A stretch of DNA of 59,679 nt from SAR202 cluster bacterium Io17-Chloro-G6 (lineage in GTDB: Bacteria; Chloroflexota; Dehalococcoidia; UBA3495). The position numbers and the translations under genes are program-made. How positions within the stretch are numbered: the stretch's first letter is position 1; each line of letters starts with the position of its first letter. Where the stretch lies: assembly GCA_002816585.1 (NCBI GenBank), contig MUCT01000020.1, forward strand, positions 1 to 59,679, in the 5' to 3' direction. Below the pieces are notes generated by a model, which had not been told where the DNA came from, did not search any database, and saw nothing but the letters and a program-made list of their open reading frames with translations. Of this stretch, positions 16,655-25,093 are shown piece after piece.

Positions 16655-18082
16655 CGCCGCTGGCGGCACCCGTTTGTTCCAGTCCACTGCTTGCTCGTAG
16701 GCGTGAGCTACTCTTAGCACGGTTTCCTCGTCGAAGGGGCGGCCGGCGATCTGCATGGCCAGGGGTAGGCCGCCGTCGCCGTCCGAGGTGAAGCCGCATA
16801 GGATCGACAGGGCCGGGGCGCCGCTCAGGCTGTAGGGGCCCCGGAACCCTCCGGCGGCCAGCGCGCTTTTGGCGAATTCTTGGCTCTCCACTTTCTGCTC
16901 CATGTTGATAATGTTCGCTGGGTGGCCGGAGGTTGGCTGGATCAAAACATCAACCTCTTCCAGCAGGCCCAAGACTTGTTCCCTGACCATGCTCCGGAGC
17001 TTCTGCGCTTTGTAGTAGACCTGCGCCGGGACCAGGTTGGCGGTGGTGAAGTGGACGCGGGTGTTGTAGTGGTAGTCCTCGGCGCGCTCCCGCAGGTACT
17101 CAGGCCGCAGGCTCACCCGGTCGACATGGGTGATGGCGCGGGTGATGTATCCCGTCTGCTCCGCCAAGGGCATGGACACTTCTCGAACGTCCGCGCCCAG
17201 TTCTGCCAGCACCTCGATGGCGGTGGCCACCGCCTGGCGCATCTGAGGGTCCAAGTCCAGTTCGACCGTGTCCAGCAATTCTTTGACCACACCGACTTTT
17301 AGTCCCCTGATGTCTCCGGTGAGCGCTGCTTGGTAATCAGGCACCGGTACTTTATGCGTGGATGGGTCTTGTGGGTCGTACCCGGCGATTCCGCCGATGG
17401 TGATGGCGCAGTCTTCCACCGTCCGGGAGATGGGCCCGATGGTATCGAAGGACCAACCGGCCCCGTCTACGCCATAACGGCTGACCCGGCCCCAGGTGGG
17501 CCGCAGTCCAACCAAGCCGCAGTTGGCGGCCGGGCCTCGGATGGAACCACCGGTGTCCTCGCCCAAGGAGGTGGCGCAGAGCCGGGCGGCGGTGGCGGCT
17601 CCGGAACCAGTGCTGGAGACGCCGGGACTTCGGCTTAAGTCCCAGGGATTGCGGGCCGGGCCGAAGGCAGAGCTTTGGGGCTCACCGTGGGCGAACTCGC
17701 TCATGTTCAGCTTACCCAGCGAGATGGCGCCGGCGTTCTTAAGATTCGTCACCACCGTGGCGTCCTCTTTGGGCACGAAGTCAGCCCGAATCTTGGAGGC
17801 GTCGGTGGTGCGGATGCCTTTGGTATAGATCTGGTCCTTGATGCCGATGGGGATGCCGTGAAGAGGCCCGCGGTAATCGCCGCGCCGAATCTCAGCCTCA
17901 GCCTGCAATGCTTCCTGCCGGGCCTGGTCGGCGCAGACCGTTATGTAGGAGTTCACCTTGGGGTCGATACGCTCGATGCGCTCCAGATAAGCTTCCACCG
18001 CTTCGACCGGTGAAACCTGCTTCGACTGGATGGCGGAACCCAGTTCCGTGGCTGACAGGAATGCTATGTCGTTGGTGGCCAT
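16649..18082 (-). CDS. amidase signature family protein
   Basis: The product is a 477-residue Ser-cisSer-Lys amidase, related to GatA and to amidases of small amides. The catalytic Lys is in HGIPIGIKDQIYTKG and the Ser cluster is in GVSSTGSGAATAA with GEDTGGSIRGPAANCGLVGL. GRVSRYGVDGAGWSFDTIGP is also typical. I chose the ATG at 18082 because AGGAAAG lies just upstream and homologs start at MxxxDIAFLSATEL. The open frame extends to 18331, but that part is a dispersed repeat. No gatB or gatC is adjacent, so a catabolic amidase is more likely than the tRNA amidotransferase subunit. Confidence 0.88.
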   Translation of the reverse strand: MATNDIAFLSATELGSAIQSKQVSPVEAVEAYLERIERIDPKVNSYITVCADQARQEALQAEAEIRRGDYRGPLHGIPIGIKDQIYTKGIRTTDASKIRADFVPKEDATVVTNLKNAGAISLGKLNMSEFAHGEPQSSAFGPARNPWDLSRSPGVSSTGSGAATAARLCATSLGEDTGGSIRGPAANCGLVGLRPTWGRVSRYGVDGAGWSFDTIGPISRTVEDCAITIGGIAGYDPQDPSTHKVPVPDYQAALTGDIRGLKVGVVKELLDTVELDLDPQMRQAVATAIEVLAELGADVREVSMPLAEQTGYITRAITHVDRVSLRPEYLRERAEDYHYNTRVHFTTANLVPAQVYYKAQKLRSMVREQVLGLLEEVDVLIQPTSGHPANIINMEQKVESQEFAKSALAAGGFRGPYSLSGAPALSILCGFTSDGDGGLPLAMQIAGRPFDEETVLRVAHAYEQAVDWNKRVPPAAL

Positions 18083-18117
18083 CTCTTTCCTCATAACGTA
18101 AGGAGTCCAATTTCTAT

Positions 18118-18228
18118 TTTTTCGTCTTTCCGGCGAAAGCCGGAATCCACTCAGCAGCAAATTTCGTCGGGCCAACAAGACCGTTCGCCCAGTGGGTCCC
18201 GGCTTCCGCTGGGATGACAGCAGGCTTG
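18118..18228. repeat. palindromic repeat (family C) upstream of the amidase
   Basis: TTTCCGGCGAAAGCCGGAATCC at one end pairs with a GGGTCCCGGCTTCCGCTGGGATGAC block at the other. This is the common CCGGCGAAAGCCGGAA type of dispersed palindrome. It fills the gap between the M42 peptidase and amidase genes. Only one copy is seen in the window. Confidence 0.6.
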
Positions 18229-18239
18229 GGTTTGAGGCG

Positions 18240-19370
18240 TCACCCGCCGGTATCCAACATTCGTTGCCGCATATCTGGCGGCACCTCGCGCAGGCGTTGG
18301 CGGAAGGCGGTGTTTGTGCGGTCCGATACACTGCGCGCCGCTTCCGTCAGCAACTCCACGCCGCCCAGATAATCGTCTATGTGGATGTATTCGGCTTCGA
18401 TGCGGCCCTCGGGCGCGCCGTTGTGGTAATTGCCCAGGGGGAAGGCGATGCCGGTGGTCTGGTAGCCGTAGACGGCGAAGGCGCTGGCCTCGCAGGTGCC
18501 GCCGCTCATCAGTTGACGCTGACACTTGAACCCGCTGTCCTGTTCCCTCAAGGTCTCGCGGGCGCGGATCAAAACCGCTTCGGCATCGGCAGTGAAGGTG
18601 AAACCGGCGTCGCCCACCCTGATGACCGGGCCTTCGCCCATCTCGGCGCCGGGCAATGTGCGGCTGGATTCGGCGGAGATCACCAACGTCTCTGGCGGCA
18701 GAGTGCCTGCCTCGGCCATGAGCCGCGCTCCCACCAGGCCAACCTCCTCCGCCCGGGTGAAGACACCGTAGACGTCTCCCGGCGGTCCCTCGCCTTGATT
18801 GAATCGAGGGAGGAGCCGGGCCAGAGCTGACAGGATACTGCCGCAGCCGGCCAGATCGTCCACGGCCCGCATGCGGATGTGCGGGCCGTCCAATTCGAAA
18901 TCCACCAGATCGAACACGACCGAGATGGGCGGTTCCAGGTCTTGAGGCTGATCCAGGCGGACCAAGACCTGCCGCTCACTGTCATCACCAAACTGTCCGG
19001 CGGTTGCTCCGCTGACTCGGCTGCCGTCGGGCAACAGCGCCTGCACCGGCACACCTGCTTCGAAGCTGGAGGGAGGCACGCCGCCCATGGCCTTGGCGAC
19101 GTAGCTATTGTTGGCGCCGTCCGAATGACTGCCGGTAATCTCAAATCCGGGGTGGTCCATGTGGGCGACTATGGCCAGGGGGTTGGCGGTGGAGTCTGTC
19201 CCACTGATCTTGGCGATGATATTCCCGAAAGCGTCCTGCCGGTACTCCAAACCCAACTCGTCCAGAATGGCCCTCACGGTGTCTGCCACTCCATCCTCTT
19301 TAAAGGCCGTTGCCGGGTTGCTGCCCAGCCGGGAAAGGAAGTCAAGCGCCTGTTCTCTGGGGTCGGTCAT
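18240..19370 (-). CDS. M42 family aminopeptidase / M20-like metallopeptidase
   Basis: The product is a 376-residue di-metal aminopeptidase resembling glutamyl aminopeptidase/FrvX. Metal motifs are IVAHMDHPGF (first His/Asp), MRAVDDLAGCGSIL (bridging Asp), FTRAEEVGLVGA (catalytic Glu-Glu) and LVISAESS (second metal Asp/Glu site). The late FPLGNYHNG supplies the last His. An M42-type insert domain with SSFEAGVPVQALLPDG fits as well. The ATG at 19370 has AAAGGTG upstream. It is transcribed toward the amidase, with a palindromic repeat between them, and adds to the peptide and amide catabolic set in this region. Confidence 0.83.
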   Translation of the reverse strand: MTDPREQALDFLSRLGSNPATAFKEDGVADTVRAILDELGLEYRQDAFGNIIAKISGTDSTANPLAIVAHMDHPGFEITGSHSDGANNSYVAKAMGGVPPSSFEAGVPVQALLPDGSRVSGATAGQFGDDSERQVLVRLDQPQDLEPPISVVFDLVDFELDGPHIRMRAVDDLAGCGSILSALARLLPRFNQGEGPPGDVYGVFTRAEEVGLVGARLMAEAGTLPPETLVISAESSRTLPGAEMGEGPVIRVGDAGFTFTADAEAVLIRARETLREQDSGFKCQRQLMSGGTCEASAFAVYGYQTTGIAFPLGNYHNGAPEGRIEAEYIHIDDYLGGVELLTEAARSVSDRTNTAFRQRLREVPPDMRQRMLDTGG

Positions 19371-19471
19371 AGAGCACCTTTAGCGGAGATATCGATTTAC
19401 CGGGGCGAACGGACGCCGGGGCTGGCGGGATTATAGCAACGCGGCGGGCGAGGGCCAAGGTGGGACCTGAA

Positions 19472-19480
19472 TGCTATACT
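19472..19480 (+). promoter_or_regulatory. extended -10 promoter element upstream of the Ldh-type gene
   Basis: TGCTATACT is an extended -10 box (TGn plus TATACT) about 90 bases before the gene start at 19569. No good -35 is visible, as expected for extended -10 promoters. Confidence 0.35.
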
Positions 19481-19568
19481 CTCGTCAAATACGACTAGGC
19501 AGGCCGAGGTAAGCGCCGAGCCTGCTGATCGACACCAACGATCATCAAAGCGCCCGGGGAGTTATTGA

Positions 19569-20645
19569 ATGCTAGAGCAATTCAAGGTTAGCCACGACGA
19601 CGCCGAATTCGTCCAGGGAGACGACCTCAGAAAGACTGTGGCCGGTATATTTGAGAAGCTGGGCGTACCGGCCGACGATGCCCTGTTGGCTGCCGACGTT
19701 CAAGTTCTGGCCGACCTGAGGGGCGTGGATTCCCATGGCGTCTCAAACATGCTGAAAAGTTACATCACGGGGTACCAGGAAGGGTCAATCAACCCCCGGC
19801 CCAATTGGAAAGTGATTCGGGAGACCCCCAGCACCGCCAGCATCGACTCCGACCGGGGTCTGGGAACCATCATCACGCCCAAAGCCATGGAAATCGCCAT
19901 CGAAAAAGCAAAGAAGGTGGGCGTGGGCATGGTAACCATCGGCAACGCCCGGCACCTGGGGATGGCGTCCTACCACGCCATGATGGCCCTCGAGCACGAC
20001 ATGATCGGGATCTGCATGACCAGTTGTCCGCCTTCGGTCTTGCCCACATTCGGCGCCGAGCCCCGGCTGGGCACCAACCCCATCGCAATCGCAGTTCCGG
20101 CCAAGAACGAGCCGCCCTTCGTGTTCGATGCGGCGACCAGTTCGGTGGCAGTGAACAAGATACGCATCGCGGCGCGGCTGGGCTCGCCGATCCCCGGCGG
20201 CTGGCTGGCCGCTGAAGACGGCAGCCCGATCATGGAGGAGTCGACCGCGCCAGAGAAGGTCACGCTGGTGCCCCTGGGCAGCAACCGGGAACTGGGCTCC
20301 CACAAGGGCTACGGATTTTCCTGCATGGTGGACATCCTGGCCGGGGTCTTGACCGGCTTTGGCTACGGCGCGGTACCAGGCAGGCCCAACTTCGGTCATT
20401 ACGTTGCCGCCTACAGCATCGAGGCCTTCACGGATGTCGAGCCCTTCAAGGTGCAGATGGACGAGTGGTCGCAGATGATGCAGTCGACCAAACCGGCGCC
20501 GGGTCACGACCGTGTTTTCGTGGCCGGCCAGCCCGAGGCCGAGGTGGAGGCAGTCCGCCGCGAGGAAGGAATCCCCCTGCATCCTGATGTGGCCGACTGG
20601 ATCCGGGACACCTGCGGCGAGATGTCCGTTCCCTGTTTGTTTTAG
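19569..20645 (+). CDS. Ldh family (malate/lactate/ureidoglycolate-type) NAD(P)-dependent oxidoreductase
   Basis: The product is a 358-residue enzyme of the Ldh2/YlbC family, which oxidises 2-hydroxy acids or reduces imino acids with NAD(P). It shows LRGVDSHGVSNMLKSYI (catalytic His region), VGMVTIGNARHLGMASYHAM, FGAEPRLGTNPIAIAVPA and the helix after GSNRELGSHKGYGFSCMVDIL, which are family landmarks. GGGGAG precedes the ATG. It is encoded divergently from the M42 peptidase gene. The substrate is not predictable; malate, sulfolactate, ureidoglycolate and 2,3-diketogulonate are all used in the family. Confidence 0.87.
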   Translation: MLEQFKVSHDDAEFVQGDDLRKTVAGIFEKLGVPADDALLAADVQVLADLRGVDSHGVSNMLKSYITGYQEGSINPRPNWKVIRETPSTASIDSDRGLGTIITPKAMEIAIEKAKKVGVGMVTIGNARHLGMASYHAMMALEHDMIGICMTSCPPSVLPTFGAEPRLGTNPIAIAVPAKNEPPFVFDAATSSVAVNKIRIAARLGSPIPGGWLAAEDGSPIMEESTAPEKVTLVPLGSNRELGSHKGYGFSCMVDILAGVLTGFGYGAVPGRPNFGHYVAAYSIEAFTDVEPFKVQMDEWSQMMQSTKPAPGHDRVFVAGQPEAEVEAVRREEGIPLHPDVADWIRDTCGEMSVPCLF

Positions 20646-20657
20646 GGTTTTACCGGT

Positions 20658-20969
20658 CTAGCCGTTTACAGCTTGGTTGGCCGCAGCGGCTATAGGAATG
20701 ATTTCTTGTATGGACACCGCTGGGGAGGTCTTGGTGAGTTTGAAGAACCCGGGAACGGCGGCGCGCCAAACGGCGAGAGCACTTACCACCTGCTCCATTG
20801 TGTCAGCTTCCACAATCGCAACTCCCCAAAGGTCTGGCGAGGACATCCAACTGATGACGTTCACGCCCTCTGGCGGGTAGAGGCCTTTTTCCATCACCTT
20901 GGCCACGCCAGCTAGCCGTTCAGCTTCGGATATGTTTTCGTTAAGTTCAAAGTAGGACATGAATTGCAT
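20658..20969 (-). CDS. DUF3303-like small protein
   Basis: The product is a 103-residue alpha/beta protein resembling DUF3303 domains of the dimeric ferredoxin-like fold. It starts MQFMSYFELNENIS and contains PPEGVNVISWMSSPDLWGVAIVEADTMEQVVSAL, the typical strand-helix pattern of this group. The function is unknown. AGGAGG lies 8 bases upstream of the ATG. The stop is 12 bases from the convergent Ldh-type gene. The gene lies directly downstream of a monooxygenase gene on the same strand (31-base gap), which suggests co-transcription with that enzyme. Confidence 0.7.
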   Translation of the reverse strand: MQFMSYFELNENISEAERLAGVAKVMEKGLYPPEGVNVISWMSSPDLWGVAIVEADTMEQVVSALAVWRAAVPGFFKLTKTSPAVSIQEIIPIAAAANQAVNG

Positions 20970-21001
20970 GCTACATTCCTCCTAATAGTGGCTTTGGGCG
21001 C

Positions 21002-22135
21002 TTAATCCTGCAGCGCTGGAATCACTTCCTCGCCCATCAATTTCAGTGACCGGATGGTGTCCTCGTGGGACAGGGGGCCTCCCTGGGCCTCAAGGAGAAT
21101 GGAGCCGATGCCCAGTTCTTCTTTGATGTAACGCAGCTTCTTGATGACTGTATCGGGGCTGCCCACCACCAAGTGGTAGTCGTCCTGCAACTCCTGATAG
21201 GACATTTCGTTCATAGGCCGCTGCCGGCGCTGGGCGGCCGCGGTGGTGCCGGCCCTGGAGAAATATCCCGGCGGCGCCCAGTATTCCCTGGGGCCTTTAA
21301 GGGGATGGCCCATGCGCCACATGAAAGCCTTGCCTGATTCTTGGGCTTTCTCGTCGGTCTCGTTGACGTGGGAGCAGATCATGAAAGCAAACTTCTCAGG
21401 CCCTGGCTCCCAGCCGTCCTGAGCGGCGTACTCACGGTAGTTCCCGAACAACTGCTTGGCCCGGTTGAGTTCGGTCAGGAACGCGGCGTAGGTGTAATGG
21501 TTCTTGGCCGCCCATTCCACCGTCTCCGGACTGCCGGTCCCCGGCACCCACACTGGTGGATGGGGCTTCTGCACCGGAACCATCCACGGGTTTACCGCCC
21601 GGTACTGGTAGTGCTTGCCCTCCCAGCGGAAGGGGCCAGGCGTGGTCCAGGTCTTGATTATCAGGTCGTGGCACTCTTCAAACCGTTCCCGGTTGTGCAC
21701 CGGGTTGGTATTGTTGGCCCAGCTTTCCACACCGATACCCCGCACGAATCCCGAGACGATGCGGCCGCCGGATATCACGTCCAGCATGGCGATTTCCTCG
21801 GCCAGCCTGGGCGGGTTATCCGAGGTGGGCAGCATGTTGCCTAGCATCAATATCTTGGCCTTGGATGTCTGGCGGGCCAGGATACCGCCGGTGATATTCA
21901 CCTCCACGTCCATGCATGAAGGGGTGTTGTGGTGCTCGTTGATCATCAGACCCTGGAAGCCCACTTCCTCGGCGTACTGGAACTCGTCCAAGTACCGCTT
22001 GAACAGGTCGGTGGCCTTGTTCGGGTCGAAATAGCTGTTGGGAAAGGTCAACCGCAGGGATGGCCATTGCTCTGCCAGTTCATCGTCGATGTAGTGGTAG
22101 GGCATCTCGGTGAAGTAATAGACGTCTAAACTCAA
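21002..22135 (-). CDS. luciferase-like flavin-dependent monooxygenase
   Basis: The product is a 377-residue LLM-class enzyme. Landmarks are GFQGLMINEHHNTPSC, KILMLGNMLPTSDNPPRLAEE, MLDVISGGRIVSGFVRG and QKPHPPVWVPGTGSPET. The start is TTG at 22135, since GGAGGAG lies 6 bases upstream and no Met occurs at a suitable place. The open frame up to 22303 overlaps the hydrolase gene and is not part of this protein. It is closely similar to the enzyme at 23091-24311, so the two are paralogs flanking an alpha/beta hydrolase. All three run on the same strand and may form one catabolic operon with the DUF3303-like gene. Confidence 0.9.
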   Translation of the reverse strand: MSLDVYYFTEMPYHYIDDELAEQWPSLRLTFPNSYFDPNKATDLFKRYLDEFQYAEEVGFQGLMINEHHNTPSCMDVEVNITGGILARQTSKAKILMLGNMLPTSDNPPRLAEEIAMLDVISGGRIVSGFVRGIGVESWANNTNPVHNRERFEECHDLIIKTWTTPGPFRWEGKHYQYRAVNPWMVPVQKPHPPVWVPGTGSPETVEWAAKNHYTYAAFLTELNRAKQLFGNYREYAAQDGWEPGPEKFAFMICSHVNETDEKAQESGKAFMWRMGHPLKGPREYWAPPGYFSRAGTTAAAQRRQRPMNEMSYQELQDDYHLVVGSPDTVIKKLRYIKEELGIGSILLEAQGGPLSHEDTIRSLKLMGEEVIPALQD

Positions 22136-22176
22136 AAGAAACTCCTCCGGAGTGAAGCCGACAGCTGTTAGCTTGG

Positions 22177-22959
22177 CTACGCCAGGAAATCCAGGGCGGC
22201 CTTGATGAACTCGTCGGGTTTTTCCACTTGGGGCGAATGGCCACAGTTGTCGATGACCACCAAGTCGGAGCCATTTATTGCCTTCTTGTAAAGCTCGCCG
22301 CACTCAACCGGCACAATGGCGTCGTTGCGTCCCCAGACCATTCGGGTGGGAATCTTGACGCGTTGCAACAGGCCGGTTAGGCGCGGGTCGTGCATGTATG
22401 GCTTCCAGCAGAGGCGCACGGCCATCTCCCGGTTGCCTTCGGCGGTCATCAGCTCTTCGGGCGTGAACTCTTTGGCGTAGACCGCCTGGTATTCGGGGGC
22501 TTGAGCGGGGTCGTGGAACATCAAATCCAACACCTGGGCCGGACTGATGATGAACAGATCGGCAATCTCGGATTCGTTGGGCTTGATGCCCACGGCGCCC
22601 ACCAGCATCAGCTTGCTGATGGAGTGGTTGCACATGGCCGCGATCTCGGAGGCGATCCAACCGCCCATGGAGAACCCAATGGTGCGGATGCCCTCCAGCC
22701 CCAAGGTTTCCAGGTACCAACTGTAGAAGCAGGCCATATCGGGTATCGTCTCCAGCCAATCGGGCCGGTCCGACTTTCCATAACCGGGGTGTGACGGATA
22801 GTAGACCGTGTATTTTTCGGCTAGCGCGTCGACGGACTTAAGCCAGCCGTTGTTCCCGCCGGCGCCGTGGAGCAGCAGCAGGGGTTCCCCCGAGCCGCCC
22901 TTCAGGGTGTGGACCTTGGTCCCGCCAACGTCAACCGTCTCTTCTGTAAATGCGACCAT
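22177..22959 (-). CDS. alpha/beta hydrolase (MhpC-like)
   Basis: The product is a 260-residue alpha/beta hydrolase. It has the oxyanion motif LLLLHGAGGNNGW, the nucleophile Ser97 in IGFSMGGWIA, the acid Asp in VWGRNDAIVP and the catalytic His in DNCGHSPQVEKPDEF. This is the size and order of C-C bond hydrolases and esterases of the MhpC type. AAGGAG lies 5 bases before the ATG. It lies between two paralogous flavin monooxygenase genes on the same strand. It probably hydrolyses a ring-opened or esterified product of those enzymes, which is an inference from context. Confidence 0.87.
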   Translation of the reverse strand: MVAFTEETVDVGGTKVHTLKGGSGEPLLLLHGAGGNNGWLKSVDALAEKYTVYYPSHPGYGKSDRPDWLETIPDMACFYSWYLETLGLEGIRTIGFSMGGWIASEIAAMCNHSISKLMLVGAVGIKPNESEIADLFIISPAQVLDLMFHDPAQAPEYQAVYAKEFTPEELMTAEGNREMAVRLCWKPYMHDPRLTGLLQRVKIPTRMVWGRNDAIVPVECGELYKKAINGSDLVVIDNCGHSPQVEKPDEFIKAALDFLA

Positions 22960-22977
22960 TTTTTCTCCTTCGGAGGC

Positions 22978-23095
22978 CGGTAGCTGTCAGCTATTAGCCT
23001 CTAGCCGGGCTTAGCCCGGCGATTCTCACAAGTCGATTTTGTGTTCGAAGCGTATTATTTAATGCCAACCCGAAAGCTGACCGCTACCAGCTAAG
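22978..23095. repeat. AGCTG-type repeat words and a GCCGGGC hairpin
   Basis: The gap contains TAGCTGTCAGCTATTAGCC at one end and AAAGCTGACCGCTACCAGC at the other (family D words). Between them lies a perfect hairpin, GCCGGGC-TTA-GCCCGGC at 23004-23020. There is no T-run after the stem in either direction, so it is a weak terminator candidate. Confidence 0.45.
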
Positions 23096-24311
23096 CCCTT
23101 TGGGCCTCCTTCTGGAAAGGGTCGGTGAGCTCCAGTTCCTCGCCAATCTCGCGGAGGGCGGGCAGCACTTCCTGGCCCATAAGTTCCAGGCAGCGCATGG
23201 TGTCGGCATGGCTGGTGTCGCCGTCGTTGGTCCAAACGCCCAGGATCCCCGGACGAATGACGGCCAGGGTCTCCCGCAGCTTCCTAAGCACGGTCTCCGG
23301 ACTACCGACGATCCAGCGGTTGGAGGCCAGAATCTCGTCATAGGATGCGGTTTCCAGGCCCAGGCCCAGGAATGGGTCTTTGCGAATACGGCCCTGGTAT
23401 TTGGCCAGCCTGGGGTCGCTACGGCTGCCGCTATAGCCGACGGGCAGCATGTAATCCTTGGGCACCGGCACCCGGCCAACGCCCACGTTGCCGGTCAGGA
23501 AACCTTTGGCTGCTTCGTAGGCCTTTTCGTCGGTGTCCTGTACATGGATGCGGCACAGGTAGCCGAAATTCTCAGGGCCGGGCTCGTAGCCGTTCTCCCT
23601 GGCAGTCTCGGTGTAGATATCCATCATGTCCTGGGTGCCCTGAGGGTCGGTCTCCAAGTAGATGTAAGGGTAGCCCCGCTCGGCCGCCCAAACCAGGGTC
23701 TGAGGACTGCCCAGCCCAGGGATCCACACCGGCGGATGGGGTTTCTGCAGGGGAGTCTGGAAGGGGTTGACCACCCGGAAGTGATAATGCTTGCCCTCCC
23801 AGCGGAAGGGGCCGGGCGTGGTCCAAACCTTCATGATTAGGTCGTGGGCTTCCTCAAAGCGTTCCCGGTTGTGGAGGGGGTTCACGTTGGAGGCCAGACT
23901 TTCCACGCCGGTGCCACGGACGAAACCCGAGACGAGCCGCCCGTTGGAGATCATGTCTATCTCAGCCAACTCCTCTGCTAGCCGCAGCGGGTTCTCAAAA
24001 GTGGGCAACGGGTTGCCCAAGAGCACGATCTTGGGCTTGGTGGTGTTACGGGCCAGGATGGCCGCTTCCAGGTTCATAGTTGCGCCCAGGCAGGTGGGCG
24101 TGTTGTGGTGCTCATTTAGCATCAACCCGTCGAATCCGGCCTCCTCACAGTACTCGTATTCGTCCAGGTACTCGTTATATTGGCGGGCGCCTACCTTGGG
24201 GTCGAAGTTGCTGTTGGAGAAGGTCAACCGCACCGCTTCATTGGCGCTACTCCGCACAGCTTCTTCGGTGTAGTCGGTGTAGGCCCGCTCGGTGAACCGC
24301 ATCAAGAACAT
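23091..24311 (-). CDS. luciferase-like flavin-dependent monooxygenase
   Basis: The product is a 406-residue LLM-class enzyme, paralogous to the one at 21002-22135. It shares GLMLNEHHNTPTC, KIVLLGNPLPTFENPLRLAEE, GRLVSGFVRGTGVES and QKPHPPVWIPGLGSP. It differs at the N-terminus (MRFTERAYTDYTEEAVRSS) and has a longer C-terminal part with GSPETVLRKLRETLAV. AGGAGG lies 7 bases before the ATG. It is the promoter-proximal gene of the monooxygenase-hydrolase-monooxygenase-DUF3303 row. F420 or FMN use cannot be decided here. Confidence 0.9.
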   Translation of the reverse strand: MFLMRFTERAYTDYTEEAVRSSANEAVRLTFSNSNFDPKVGARQYNEYLDEYEYCEEAGFDGLMLNEHHNTPTCLGATMNLEAAILARNTTKPKIVLLGNPLPTFENPLRLAEELAEIDMISNGRLVSGFVRGTGVESLASNVNPLHNRERFEEAHDLIMKVWTTPGPFRWEGKHYHFRVVNPFQTPLQKPHPPVWIPGLGSPQTLVWAAERGYPYIYLETDPQGTQDMMDIYTETARENGYEPGPENFGYLCRIHVQDTDEKAYEAAKGFLTGNVGVGRVPVPKDYMLPVGYSGSRSDPRLAKYQGRIRKDPFLGLGLETASYDEILASNRWIVGSPETVLRKLRETLAVIRPGILGVWTNDGDTSHADTMRCLELMGQEVLPALREIGEELELTDPFQKEAQRA

Positions 24312-24342
24312 GTGGCTTCCTCCTGCGCTATCTGTTATTTGG

Positions 24343-24774
24343 TCAGAGTTCGCCTATCCACCGGACTTTTGGGTGGTTTCGGCTCGCTGCCCGGTAGAAC
24401 CGCTCGTCCGCCGTCCAAAAATCGCAGTCAAGAGATTCCGCAAGGGCGAGATATTGCGAGTCATAAACTGCTGGCTGGGCTAGGGCCGATGCGATGCGTA
24501 TGGCCCGTAGATGTAGGCTAGCCGATTGGAATAGGGCTATGTCATTCTCCAAAAACTCCGCTTCAAGTTGTACCGCGGTGTCCAGGGAAATCTGGCGCCG
24601 CCTGACCCGTTGGTAGAGAGCGTTGGAAACCTCCACCGGAAGCAGGTGAGGGCCCGCGACGCGGGCATTTTCGCTGTCCCAGGTAGCCAGCAACTCGTCG
24701 GCCTGGCGCGAATAATCTTCCTCGACAAGCCACTTCACTGCGACGCTGGCGTCAACCACCACCGTCGTGGTCAT
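24343..24774 (-). CDS. vapC: PIN-domain ribonuclease toxin (VapC-like)
   Basis: The product is a 143-residue PIN-domain RNase, the toxin part of a type II system. The acidic active-site residues are visible: Asp in VVVDASVAVKWL, Glu in LPVEVSNALYQR, Asp in AVYDSQYLALAE and Asp in DFWTADERFY. Its start overlaps the end of the antitoxin gene by 4 bases (ATGA at 24771-24774), the usual coupling for such pairs. It is probably a sequence-specific endoribonuclease held inactive by the upstream protein. It ends 31 bases before the start of the monooxygenase gene. Confidence 0.88.
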   Translation of the reverse strand: MTTTVVVDASVAVKWLVEEDYSRQADELLATWDSENARVAGPHLLPVEVSNALYQRVRRRQISLDTAVQLEAEFLENDIALFQSASLHLRAIRIASALAQPAVYDSQYLALAESLDCDFWTADERFYRAASRNHPKVRWIGEL

Positions 24775-25058
24775 AGGCTCTCCGATCTCTCCTTTCTTGA
24801 CTTCCTGATGAGGTCCGCAGAGTCGCCCTCAAGGGGGACTCTACCAAATATTTCATCGCGGAGTTTGGTCATGCGAAGGCGGGAACGATTTGCAGTCCCA
24901 TTGGATTCGCCTGCGGTGTCTTGCGACGCCAATTGATTCTCAATGGCGTCAAGGCAGAACTGACGCATGCTGATGCCCTTCAAGGCGGCGGCAATTTTAA
25001 GCCGCTGCTGCATTTCGGGCTCAAGGTCCAGGGTGAACCGTTTCTTTTTGGGGGCCAT
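24771..25058 (-). CDS. vapB: ribbon-helix-helix antitoxin
   Basis: The product is a 95-residue protein. Its N-terminal half is a ribbon-helix-helix DNA-binding unit: KKKRFTLDLEPEMQQRLKIAAALKGISMRQFCLDAIENQL. The second half (residues about 55-95) is charged and probably wraps around the PIN toxin. It is first in the operon, ahead of vapC with a 4-base overlap. A strong promoter with an imperfect palindrome over it lies 36-64 bases upstream, consistent with autoregulation by the antitoxin-toxin complex. Confidence 0.83.
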   Translation of the reverse strand: MAPKKKRFTLDLEPEMQQRLKIAAALKGISMRQFCLDAIENQLASQDTAGESNGTANRSRLRMTKLRDEIFGRVPLEGDSADLIRKSRKERSESL

Positions 25059-25093
25059 GGCCGCTCCAAGGATCTAGTTGGTCTAGGTATGGC

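Noticed and set aside
18083..18331. Longer N-terminus of the amidase
   Set aside because: The extension is encoded by a dispersed palindrome, overlaps the M42 gene, and a good ribosome-binding site sits at the 18082 start.
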